DNA from: Actinocorallia herbida
Lineage (GTDB): Bacteria; Actinomycetota; Actinomycetes; Streptosporangiales; Streptosporangiaceae
Reading direction: 5' to 3'
NCBI RefSeq assembly: GCF_003751225.1
Contig: NZ_RJKE01000001.1
Span: forward strand, 806,001-870,000
DNA length: 64,000 bases
Positions 26,168 to 34,124 of the stretch are shown piece after piece; positions within the stretch are counted from its first letter, which is position 1; each line of letters opens with the position of its first letter. The position numbers and the translations under genes are program-made. The notes beneath the pieces are model-generated. The model ran no database searches. It was not told where the DNA came from and worked only from the letters and a program-made list of their open reading frames with translations.

Positions 26168-27820
26168 TCACTTTCCGACGAGGCTGTGTGACGCATTGCC
26201 ATCGCCTTCGAGCGGGCTGGAAACCGAGCCGGAATCGGTCTGCACATGCCTGCCGTGCCGACCGAACAGGCCCACCAGCGTCAGCGCTCCGGCCGCGGCC
26301 GCGCACAGGCCCGCGACGAGGAAGGCGGTGCTGTAGGCGTCGCCGAGCGAAGTGAAGGCGAGTTCGGTCAGCTGCTGCGGCATCGGCACCGGCGCGGCGT
26401 CCGGACCGGCGCCCGGCACGACCGGCATCGCGTTGATCGCCATGGCGCCGCCGCTGTGCGCGATGCCTCCGGCGATGTCGGTGTAGGGCGCCTGGAGGCC
26501 GGAGGCGCCGATGGCGCCGCCGAGGCCGGTGAGCAGCCCGTCGTTGGCCTTGCCGATCGCCAGCGCGGCGATCAGCACGGGCCCGAGCGCGAAACCGAGG
26601 TCGCGCAGCAGGTTGGTGGTGGCGCTGGCCATGCCGGCGAGCCGGACGGGGACCGTGTTGATCGCGACCGCGGTGATGGAGCCGACGGTCAGCGCGAAGC
26701 CGACGCCCATGATCGCCATCGGGGCGATGAACCGGACCCAGTCCAGGTCGGCGACGTCGAACGTCGAGCACCAGATCCCGGCGACGGCGATGAGCGCGAA
26801 GCCGCCGGTCAGCACCCAACGCGGCGCCACGTTGCGGATCAGGTGGGAGACGACGGGCACCAGCAGCAGGGCGGGGCCCTGGATGAACACGAACAGCACG
26901 CCGATCTTGAGCGCGCTCTGGTGCTGGATCGCGCCGAGCCAGATGCTCATCGAGTAGCAGATGGCCAGGAAGGCGAACATGCCGATGACCGTGGCGATCG
27001 CGACGATCGCGTAGGCGCGGTTGGCGAACAGGCGCAGGTTGAGCAGCGGGACCTCGGTGCGCAGCTCGATCACGATGAACGCGGCGAGCAGCACGACGCC
27101 GGCGACGCACGCGGCGATGATCTTCGGGTCGGCGAAGCCGGTCTCCGAGCCCTGGGTGGCGGCGAACAGCAGCGCGATGAGGCCGAGCGCGAGGGTGGCC
27201 TGACCGGGGATGTCGAGCTTGCGGCCTTCCGGCGCGGAGGAGTCGGTCGCCTTGAAGGTGATCAGGAAGGACACGATGGCCGCGCCGATGACGACGCCGT
27301 ACGCGCCGCGCCAGCTACCGCCCTCGGCGAAGGCCCCGCCGAGCAGCGGCGAGACCGCCGCGCCGATGGACAGGAAGCCCGCCCACAGCGCGATCGCCTT
27401 GGCACGGCCCTCCTCGTCCGGTGCGACCGCGGCGATCATGGCCAGCGAGATCGGGTAGAGGATCGCCGCGCCGAGCCCGGCGACGACCATGCCGGCCCAC
27501 ATCGCCTGGACGGTGCCCGCCAGGGCGCAGATCAGCGAGCCGATGACGGTGAGGACCGCGCCGGACTGGAGCAGCCGCCTGCGGCCGAACAGGTCGCCGA
27601 TGACACCGGTGGTCAGCTCCAGCACGACCATCGGGATGGCGAAGGCCGCGGTGATCCAGGTGAGCTGCGACCCGGTGGTCGCGAACTCCTGCTGGAAGGT
27701 GCCGTTGAGGGCACCGGGCAGCGAGTAGGCGACCTGCGCGAGCAGGACCGCGAAGCAGCCGGCGACCACCGTTGGGGCGTAGCCCGGCATCCGAGTGCCG
27801 GGCAACGGGTTCTGGGCCAT
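26168..27820 (-). CDS. MFS transporter, DHA2 (14-helix) type
   Basis: A 550-residue proton-coupled membrane transporter. Hydrophobic helices run throughout. The MFS motif A is GDLFGRRRLLQSGAV after helix 2, and motif C-like glycine-rich WAGFLSIGAAVSPLLGGAFAEGGSWRGAY follows in helix 5. Length and 14 predicted helices fit the drug:H+ DHA2 branch. The start ATG (27820) has AGGAG upstream; an upstream in-frame region lacks a ribosome site. It shares its control region with the divergent TetR gene. It probably imports the substrate of the neighbouring operon or exports a toxic intermediate. Confidence 0.93.
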   Translation of the reverse strand: MAQNPLPGTRMPGYAPTVVAGCFAVLLAQVAYSLPGALNGTFQQEFATTGSQLTWITAAFAIPMVVLELTTGVIGDLFGRRRLLQSGAVLTVIGSLICALAGTVQAMWAGMVVAGLGAAILYPISLAMIAAVAPDEEGRAKAIALWAGFLSIGAAVSPLLGGAFAEGGSWRGAYGVVIGAAIVSFLITFKATDSSAPEGRKLDIPGQATLALGLIALLFAATQGSETGFADPKIIAACVAGVVLLAAFIVIELRTEVPLLNLRLFANRAYAIVAIATVIGMFAFLAICYSMSIWLGAIQHQSALKIGVLFVFIQGPALLLVPVVSHLIRNVAPRWVLTGGFALIAVAGIWCSTFDVADLDWVRFIAPMAIMGVGFALTVGSITAVAINTVPVRLAGMASATTNLLRDLGFALGPVLIAALAIGKANDGLLTGLGGAIGASGLQAPYTDIAGGIAHSGGAMAINAMPVVPGAGPDAAPVPMPQQLTELAFTSLGDAYSTAFLVAGLCAAAAGALTLVGLFGRHGRHVQTDSGSVSSPLEGDGNASHSLVGK

Positions 27821-27887
27821 GGGATGGGACTCCTTGTCGTTCACCGGGCGGCTCGTGCTCACAGTCCGTGGGGAGCGGCAAGTGTTT

Positions 27888-27901
27888 GTGATCGAGATCA
27901 C
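27888..27901 (-). promoter_or_regulatory. Palindromic operator candidate of the MFS gene
   Basis: Perfect GTGATC-GA-GATCAC palindrome. In context it reads TGTGA-TCGAGA-TCACC, which also fits a CRP-type site. It is 11/14 identical to the palindrome in front of the catabolic operon, and lies 18 bases downstream of the shared promoter motif. Confidence 0.55.
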
Positions 27902-27919
27902 CCGTAGTGCCTGTGCACA

Positions 27920-27946
27920 GTGTCATATCGACTGACGTGGCGTCAA
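27920..27946 (-). promoter_or_regulatory. Shared promoter-like motif of the MFS gene
   Basis: Minus strand TTGAC-GC-CACGT-N9-TGACAC, same spacing as at 26046–26072. A −10-like CACTGT is 18 bases after TTGACG. It lies between the MFS gene and the divergent TetR gene. Confidence 0.55.
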
Positions 27947-28017
27947 GTGAACGGTTGGTCTGTATGGCGAGCTGCCGCGACGGACGGGCGAGGGGACGCC
28001 TGCGCTAGGGTCTTCGC

Positions 28018-28635
28018 GTGGCCAGCCTCCGTGAAGCGCAGAAGGAGATGACCCGGCGGATGCTGCTCGACGCCGGGCTGGAACGGTTCACGAGCAGGGG
28101 CTACATCGCCACGACCGTCGAGGACATCGCCCAGGCGGCGGGCACGACGCGGGTCACCTTCTACGCGCACTTCCCGTCCAAGGGCGAGCTGATGAAGGCG
28201 CTCATCGCCGAGCGCCTCAACGAGGTGCTCCAGCGTGAGCGGTCCGCCGAGCACGGCTCGACCGCGCTCGGCCTGGTCGAGGCGGTCCGCGACGGCCGCA
28301 GCGAGGTGATCGCGGACTGGCTCCGCCGCACCGCCGACCAGTGGCCGGTGATCCACCCGATCATCCGCATCGGCCGTCAGGCCGCCGCCGCCGAACCCGA
28401 CCTCCTGCACGACCTCGTCGAGCACTGGATGGAAGAGGCGATCAGCGACGTCGAGGACGGCCTCACCGCCGCCGGCCGCTTCGCTCCCCACCAGCGCCGC
28501 TTCCGTGGCGTCCTGGCCATGGCCCAGCTCGACTTCGTCGCCCAGAACTGGGGCGCCGCCGACTGGAAGCTCACCCGGGACCAGATGCTCGAAGAACTCG
28601 CCGCCAGCTGGTCCGCCCTCCTCGGAGCCCCCTGA
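28018..28635 (+). CDS. TetR-family transcriptional regulator
   Basis: A 205-residue TetR-type repressor. The N-terminal helix-turn-helix is at about 10–55 (LLDAGLERFTSRGYIATTVEDIAQAAGTTRVTFYAHFPSKGELMKAL), followed by an all-helical ligand-binding domain. The start is GTG at 28018. A TAGGGT hexamer seven bases upstream could be a −10 box, giving a leaderless transcript. Divergent to the MFS gene and 72 bases from the shared motif, so it most likely controls the MFS gene and the nine-gene operon. Its inducer is probably an intermediate of that pathway. Confidence 0.93.
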   Translation: MASLREAQKEMTRRMLLDAGLERFTSRGYIATTVEDIAQAAGTTRVTFYAHFPSKGELMKALIAERLNEVLQRERSAEHGSTALGLVEAVRDGRSEVIADWLRRTADQWPVIHPIIRIGRQAAAAEPDLLHDLVEHWMEEAISDVEDGLTAAGRFAPHQRRFRGVLAMAQLDFVAQNWGAADWKLTRDQMLEELAASWSALLGAP

Positions 28636-28696
28636 CCGTCCGCCCGACCCGTCGACTGCGCCGCGGACGGCGTCCGTGGCGTTCTCCGTGCCGCGG

Positions 28697-30049
28697 TCAG
28701 TGGTGGCGGAGGACCTGGTCGCGGACCGAGGCGTTGAGGGCGGCCAGGAGGGTGGGGGAGCGGCCGTCGGCGGAGGCGCGGAGGATGGTGGCGGTGGAGG
28801 GGGGCGGGACGTAGGTGAGGATCGCCGCGGCGCGCTCGACGGTGAGGGTGGCGATGAGGTCGGCGGCGGCCTGGGCGGGGAGGTCGGTGAGGATTCCGGC
28901 CGCGGTGCGCGCGTCGGTCCCGGCCAGGATCGCGGCCAGGGCCGTCGAGGTGAGGCCGTGGAGGAGGTCGGCGGCTTCCGCAGGGGGCAGGTGGCCCAGC
29001 GCGCGGCCCACCAGCGGGGCGGGGAGCGCCTGCACCACGTCGGCCGCGCCCGGTGTCCCGGGGAGAGCGGAGATGAGGGCCAGGCGGTCGGTGAACGACT
29101 CGGCCTCGAGGATGGCCGCGGCGCGTTCGGCGGCGGTACGGACCGGCCGGCGGGCGGAGGAGTCCGGGACCGCCACGGTCGCCGGGACCTGGGCCTGGGC
29201 CTGCCGCGGGATCGGCGGCCGGCTGGGGATGGGGTCCCGGACGGTCAGGACGGCGCGCAGCGCGCGGGCGAGTTCGGTGACGGTCATGCGGGTGCGCGGG
29301 GACGGGTCGAGGAGGCGGGCGAGGACGGGGGCGAGGGCACCCGCGTGGACGGGGGTGGGGACGGCGCCGTCGATGACCGCCCGGATCGTCGCGGCGACCT
29401 CGTCGGACTCGTCGGGCCGGAACGGAGAGTAGCCCTCCAGCGCCTGGAAGAGGGTGACGCCCAGGGCCCACAGGTCGGCCGACGGCTGCGCGGGCTGCCC
29501 GGAGAAGCGTTCCGGCGCCATGTACTCCACGGTGCCGATCATCATGTGCGCGGACGTCATCGGATCGGTCCCGGTGAGCTGGGCGATGCCGAAGTCCACG
29601 AGGTGGACCCGGTCGTCGGCCGACAGCAGGATGTTGTGCGGTTTCACGTCGCGGTGCAGCACCCCCGCCTTGTGCGCGGCGTTGAGCGCGCCCGCGACGC
29701 GCAGCCCGATCTGCGCCGCGATCCGCTCCGCGACCCGTCCCTCGGCCGCGATGATCTCGGCGAGGGACCGGCCGGGGATGTACTCCAGGACGATCCACGG
29801 ATCGCCTTCGTGCATGATCACGTCGTAGACCTGGACGATCGCGGGGTGCCGCAGCCGGGCCAGGGCCTGGGCCTCGCGCAGCGCCCTGCGCCGGAACTCC
29901 TCGTGATGGTTCGGATCGCGCTGGCGGACCAGTTCCTTCAGCGCCACCTGCCGGTCGAGCATGCCGTCCTCGGCCAGCCAGACGCTGCCCATGCCGCCCC
30001 TGCCGAGCTGGGAGAGCAGGCGGAAGCGGTCGTTCAGGACACGCTCCAT
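28697..30049 (-). CDS. Soluble Ser/Thr protein kinase with MgtE_N-like helical C-terminus
   Basis: A 450-residue PknB-type kinase. The glycine-rich loop is LGRGGMGSVW (15–24), with catalytic K38 (VALKEL), HRDVKPHN (132–139), DFG at 152 and APE (YMAPERF). The kinase domain ends near 265 and is followed by a Pro/Ala linker. The last 150 residues form repeated helices of the pattern LPAPLVGRALGHLPPAEAADLLHG…LAAILAGTDARTAAGILTDLP. This is like the superhelical N-domain of MgtE transporters. No transmembrane segment is present, so it should be cytosolic. Its ATG follows the DUF4407 gene stop by two bases, implying translational coupling. Confidence 0.9.
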   Translation of the reverse strand: MERVLNDRFRLLSQLGRGGMGSVWLAEDGMLDRQVALKELVRQRDPNHHEEFRRRALREAQALARLRHPAIVQVYDVIMHEGDPWIVLEYIPGRSLAEIIAAEGRVAERIAAQIGLRVAGALNAAHKAGVLHRDVKPHNILLSADDRVHLVDFGIAQLTGTDPMTSAHMMIGTVEYMAPERFSGQPAQPSADLWALGVTLFQALEGYSPFRPDESDEVAATIRAVIDGAVPTPVHAGALAPVLARLLDPSPRTRMTVTELARALRAVLTVRDPIPSRPPIPRQAQAQVPATVAVPDSSARRPVRTAAERAAAILEAESFTDRLALISALPGTPGAADVVQALPAPLVGRALGHLPPAEAADLLHGLTSTALAAILAGTDARTAAGILTDLPAQAAADLIATLTVERAAAILTYVPPPSTATILRASADGRSPTLLAALNASVRDQVLRHH

Positions 30050-30051
30050 CC

Positions 30052-31581
30052 TCAGAACTTCTCGTCGCCGAAGAGGTCCTCGTCGTCGCCCAGCCCGTCG
30101 AAGGAGTCGCCGGGCAGGCGGAAGGGGGACACCTCCATGTCCCGGATCTTCACGTGGTCGAGCGAGGTGTGCGCCTGGCCCGACTCGGCGGGCGTGCCCG
30201 TTGCGGGGTCCGTGGGCAGCGGGACCGTCGCCGGACGCGGTATCGCGGTGGTGGTGAAGGTGCCGTTCGCCCCGTTGCCGCTCACCGCGCCGTCGCCGTC
30301 GCGGTCCCGGTCGGTACCGGCTCCGCGCGCGCCGCCGTCGGCCTCGCCGGCCCTGCGGGAGTCGCCGGACCTGCCGCCGCCGTCGCGCTTCCAGGTGTCG
30401 TTGACCGACCATTCACGGTCGCCGTCGCCGCGGCCCCCGCCCAGCCCGCCGAGCCTGCCGCGCGAGTAGTTGCCCCGGGCCCTGCGGAGCTCGTCGCGCT
30501 TCTCGATCTCCAGGATGCGCTCGTAGTTCTCGGCCCGCAGCATCAGCTTGACCAGCACCGGCAGGCACTCGATGAGGAGGAAGAGCAGGAACAGCAGAAT
30601 GCGCGCGCCGGTCAGCGTGGTATTGCCCCCGGTGATCTCGTTGAGTGCTTTCAGCCGGATGAGAAGGCCATTGGCCGCGGTGTTCTGGGAGTCGAACTTC
30701 TCCTGGAGATCGTTCTGCCGATCGACCGCGGCGGCCAACTGCTCTTTCGCCTTCGGCAGTTCCGCCTTGGCCTCCGCGACGCGGCCCGCCCGGGCGCCCT
30801 CGTCCCTGGAGATGAGCTGGTTCTTGCGCTTCTCTATCTGACCCGTCAGATTGTCCACGCGCTTCTTGGACTTGAGGTAGGCATTGTGGCTCGCCTCGGC
30901 GAGCGGGCCGTTGCCTTTCTTGGTGCAGCCGGCGCCGCCGTACAGCTGGCACTGCCATTTGTCGTAGTCGTCGTCCATCTCGGTCTTGGCGCCCTCGAGT
31001 TCGGCCGAGAGGGCGATCACCCGGGGGTCCTTGGCCGGGTCGGCGGGGACGTCGCCGTTCTTGTTGATGGTCTCCTGGAACCCTTCGACCGTGGCCCGCA
31101 GCGTCGCGACGTCCTGGCCGTTGGCGCCGGTCTTCTGGCTCTCGGCGAACGTGTCCATGTCCCGCTGCTTGATCACCACCATCTGCGCGTTGATCTCGGA
31201 CTCGAAGATCCGCAGCACCAGCGGGGTGGAGATGACGAAGCCCATGAGCAGGGCCATCGCGATGCGCGGCGCCGCGGTGCGGAACCGGCGTGAGCCCTCG
31301 GTGGGCAGGGTGCTGACCAGCCACCGGTCGAGGCCCAGGATCATCAGGCCCCAGATGACCGCGACGGGCAGGGCGACGAGCCCCGACACGCCGACCGCGC
31401 TCGACAGGGCGAACCACATCGAGAAGACCGCGAGGACCGACGTGGTGAGGACGGCGCCGCCGATCCCCTGGAATTTGGGCCGTTCACTGGGGCACTGGGC
31501 CAGGACCTTGCGATTGGCGCCGGACAGGATGATCAGGAAATCGCGCACTACCTCGCCCCTCGGCACGACACCGTTCCCCAT
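30052..31581 (-). CDS. DUF4407 family membrane protein
   Basis: A 509-residue protein with hydrophobic helices near 42–85 and 108–126. A long coiled-coil/charged region (about 130–325, LSAELEGAKTEMDDDYDKWQ…) contains two cysteines (CQLYGGAGC). A further transmembrane helix is at about 333–352 (ARILLFLLFLLIECLPVLVKL). A disordered Gly/Arg/Asp-rich cytoplasmic tail ends in acidic GDDEDLFGDEKF. N-terminal RDFLIILSGANRKVLAQCPSERPKFQGIG is the DUF4407 hallmark. An alternative GTG start is at 31548. Co-transcribed with the downstream kinase, which might phosphorylate its Thr/Ser-rich tail. Function unknown. Confidence 0.88.
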   Translation of the reverse strand: MGNGVVPRGEVVRDFLIILSGANRKVLAQCPSERPKFQGIGGAVLTTSVLAVFSMWFALSSAVGVSGLVALPVAVIWGLMILGLDRWLVSTLPTEGSRRFRTAAPRIAMALLMGFVISTPLVLRIFESEINAQMVVIKQRDMDTFAESQKTGANGQDVATLRATVEGFQETINKNGDVPADPAKDPRVIALSAELEGAKTEMDDDYDKWQCQLYGGAGCTKKGNGPLAEASHNAYLKSKKRVDNLTGQIEKRKNQLISRDEGARAGRVAEAKAELPKAKEQLAAAVDRQNDLQEKFDSQNTAANGLLIRLKALNEITGGNTTLTGARILLFLLFLLIECLPVLVKLMLRAENYERILEIEKRDELRRARGNYSRGRLGGLGGGRGDGDREWSVNDTWKRDGGGRSGDSRRAGEADGGARGAGTDRDRDGDGAVSGNGANGTFTTTAIPRPATVPLPTDPATGTPAESGQAHTSLDHVKIRDMEVSPFRLPGDSFDGLGDDEDLFGDEKF

Positions 31582-31787
31582 TAGCCGGTGTCTCCACTTC
31601 TCCGACGGCCACCCTAGTTCGCCGGGTAGCCGAAATGGACGCTGTTACGTGAGTGATACTGATGGCCGCATGCGGTCAATCTGTGTCAGGTGCGGCAGAG
31701 TTATCCAATGGTGCCCGTAATCCAGTATGCGAGGGGAGTGGTTGGGCTAGCCTTCCCTGCGAATGGACCGGAGGGGGACGGTAAGCG

Positions 31788-33155
31788 GTGCCTGATGAGG
31801 ACCTGGGCAAGGCCCTCGTCGGAAGTCTGGCGGAGGTGTTCGGCACACGGCGGCTCGTCGTCGTCGAGATGACCGGCGCGCAGGTCTCGGTGTGGAAGGT
31901 GAAGCGCGATGACGCGGGTGTTCCCCGAATGCGCTCCGCGTCCTTCGCCGCCGAATCCGCGCCGGACCGGAGTGCGGCGATGGTGAGGGGACTTCTCGGC
32001 CGGCTGGGCGTCGGCCCCGCGGACACGGTGCTGGTCGTCGCCCGGCCCGGTGGCCCCGTTCCCGATCCGGGCCTCCGCGTGGGTGCGGTCCACACGATGG
32101 AGTCGGCGGCGCCGGTGCGGGAGGCGCTGCGCACCGCGATCGCCGACGAGCCGCTGACCCAGATGTACGAGCTCGTGACGCTGCGCGCCACCCCGCGCGG
32201 CCGGCTGGAGTTCGGCGCGGTGCCGCTGTTCCCGATGGGGACGCAGCGGGGCGCGACGGTCCGGGTCGCGGTGCGCTTCACCGCCCGCGAAGAGACGGGC
32301 ACCACGCTCGCCGTCGTGGCGAGCAGCCCGAGGGAACGCCGCTTCCGCCCCGTCGTCCTGGTCCGCGCGCACACCGCGCCCGCGGCCCGTGAGCTGCGGG
32401 TCGACCTCGACGGCCCCGGCAAGGTCGGCTTCCCGGACGTGCCGGGCCGGATCGTTCCCGAGAGCCGCCCGTGGCCGGAGCTGGTGGACGGCCTCCAGGG
32501 CAGGACCGCGCCGCGTCCGGCGGGCCGGACCGGCCATCTCGTCTGCGCGGTGGAGGCCGGGGTGCCCGGCAGCGGCGCCCAGGTCATGGCCGAGCGGATC
32601 GCGCTGCTCCGCAGCCTGGCGCAGACCTGTCCGCCCGGCATGCGGCTCTCGCTCCTCGCCTACGGCCCGCACGCCTTCCAACGCGCCGCCGATGACTCGG
32701 TGCCGGAGCTGCTGTGCTGGGCGGAGCCCGTGCCCGTCTTCCTCGACCGGCTGACGGACCTGGCGAACCGGCCCGCCGCGACCGAGGGCTATCCGCTGGC
32801 GGCCCGGCTGGAGTGCGCGCTCGCGCTGGTCGCCGCGCGGCTGGAGGACGGGGCCGAGGAGACGGCGCTGCTCGCGGTCGGTTCGCGGCCGGCCTTCCCG
32901 CCGCGGGTCCACCCGTCGCAGATTCTGCCGTGCCCGAAACGGCACGACTGGCAGCGGCTGGCCGCCGACCTGCGGCGGCGGGGCGTCCGCATCGCGGCGG
33001 TGCGCGACGGGCACGACGCCGCGGACTTCTGGCGGACCTTCGCCCCCGACGCGCTCTTCGACGCGGCGGCGCGGGACCAGGACGGGGTGGCCGAGGCACT
33101 ACGGCTGCCAGGGCCCGGCGAAGAGTACGCGTTCCCTCTGAGCGAGACGGAGTGA
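31788..33155 (+). CDS. vWA-like protein of a GTPase-associated operon
   Basis: 455 residues, GTG start. I do not recognise the family with certainty. The N-terminal half (1–190) is a beta-rich domain (RRLVVVEMTGAQVSVWKVKRD). The second half (about 240–440) has alternating hydrophobic strands and helices like a von Willebrand A / Rossmannoid fold (TGHLVCAVEAGVPGSGAQVMAERIALLRSLAQTCPPGMRLSLLAYG … RRGVRIAAVRDG). The metal-site DxSxS of true vWA domains is absent (VEAGVPGSG instead). It is five bases upstream of the GTPase-like gene and begins the plus-strand operon that ends at 37847. Confidence 0.6.
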   Translation: MPDEDLGKALVGSLAEVFGTRRLVVVEMTGAQVSVWKVKRDDAGVPRMRSASFAAESAPDRSAAMVRGLLGRLGVGPADTVLVVARPGGPVPDPGLRVGAVHTMESAAPVREALRTAIADEPLTQMYELVTLRATPRGRLEFGAVPLFPMGTQRGATVRVAVRFTAREETGTTLAVVASSPRERRFRPVVLVRAHTAPAARELRVDLDGPGKVGFPDVPGRIVPESRPWPELVDGLQGRTAPRPAGRTGHLVCAVEAGVPGSGAQVMAERIALLRSLAQTCPPGMRLSLLAYGPHAFQRAADDSVPELLCWAEPVPVFLDRLTDLANRPAATEGYPLAARLECALALVAARLEDGAEETALLAVGSRPAFPPRVHPSQILPCPKRHDWQRLAADLRRRGVRIAAVRDGHDAADFWRTFAPDALFDAAARDQDGVAEALRLPGPGEEYAFPLSETE

Positions 33156-33160
33156 GGCCG

Positions 33161-34123
33161 ATGGCGGAGGCGCCCGGCGGTCAGCAGCGGCCGCACAAGG
33201 CGGGCATCGTGATGTGGGGGGCGCCGGCCTGCGGCAAGACGACGTTCCTCGCGGCCCTGAGCATCGCGCTCGGCCGCAGGAACGTGGGCTGGAAGGTGAT
33301 CGGCGCGGACACCCCGTCGACGAACGCGCTGGTGAACTTCACCACGAAGCTCACCAAGGACCGGGTCTTCCCCAAGGCGTCCGACCTGGTCATCGAGCAG
33401 TACCGCTGGCGGCTGGTGGGCGAGCGGACCGTGCGCAGCTGGAAGCGTTTCCTGCGCGCGGAGACGCAGGAGGTGCGGCTCGCCCTCGACCTCGCGGACC
33501 TCGGCGGTGAGGGCTACTCCTCGACCCTGGTCTCCCCGCCCAAGGGCCTGATCGACAACCTCGTGAACGGCGGCGGGATCATCTTCCTGTTCGACCCGGT
33601 GCGCGAGTTCGAGGAGGGCGACTCCTTCACCCATTTCTTCGGGGTGCTGTCGCATCTCGCCCAGCACGTCATGGAGAACTCCGACCTCGTCGGCGGGCGG
33701 CTGCCGCACCACCTCGCCGTCGTCATCACCAAGTTCGACGAGCCGCGGGTGCTGGAGACCGCCGACAAGCTCGACCTGATCCAGTTCGACCCGGACGACC
33801 CCCAGGACTTCCCCAGGGTCGGCACCGAGGACGCCAAACAGCTCTTCACCGAGCTGTGCCGGATCTCGGCGACGGGCGACGCCGAGATGGTGCTGAACTC
33901 CATCGAGCAGTACTTCCTGCCGGACCGGACCAGGTACTTCGTGACGTCGGCGATCGGCTTCCACGTCGACAAGGACACCGGGACCTTCGACGCCGAGGAC
34001 TTCCAGAACGACATGGTCGACGCCCAGGGCTTCAAGCGCATCCGCGGCGCGGTCAACCCGATCAACGTGCTGGAGCCCCTGAGCTGGCTGGGGGAGAGGC
34101 TTACTTCCGGGAAGGGGACCTGA
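33161..34123 (+). CDS. P-loop GTPase-like protein of a GTPase-associated (GAP1) system
   Basis: A 320-residue NTPase. Walker A is GAPACGKTT (20–28). A G3-like segment reads LALDLADLGGEGYSS, and a TKFD sequence at 190–193 (VVITKFDEPRVLE) stands where the NKxD base-specificity motif of GTPases sits. A hydrophobic strand GGGIIFLFDPVREFEEGD resembles the 'double-GTPase/DO-GTPase' class described with GAP1 proteins in actinobacterial conflict systems; that naming is from memory and should be verified by profile search. Its stop is one base before the next ATG. Confidence 0.72.
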   Translation: MAEAPGGQQRPHKAGIVMWGAPACGKTTFLAALSIALGRRNVGWKVIGADTPSTNALVNFTTKLTKDRVFPKASDLVIEQYRWRLVGERTVRSWKRFLRAETQEVRLALDLADLGGEGYSSTLVSPPKGLIDNLVNGGGIIFLFDPVREFEEGDSFTHFFGVLSHLAQHVMENSDLVGGRLPHHLAVVITKFDEPRVLETADKLDLIQFDPDDPQDFPRVGTEDAKQLFTELCRISATGDAEMVLNSIEQYFLPDRTRYFVTSAIGFHVDKDTGTFDAEDFQNDMVDAQGFKRIRGAVNPINVLEPLSWLGERLTSGKGT

Positions 34124-34124
34124 C

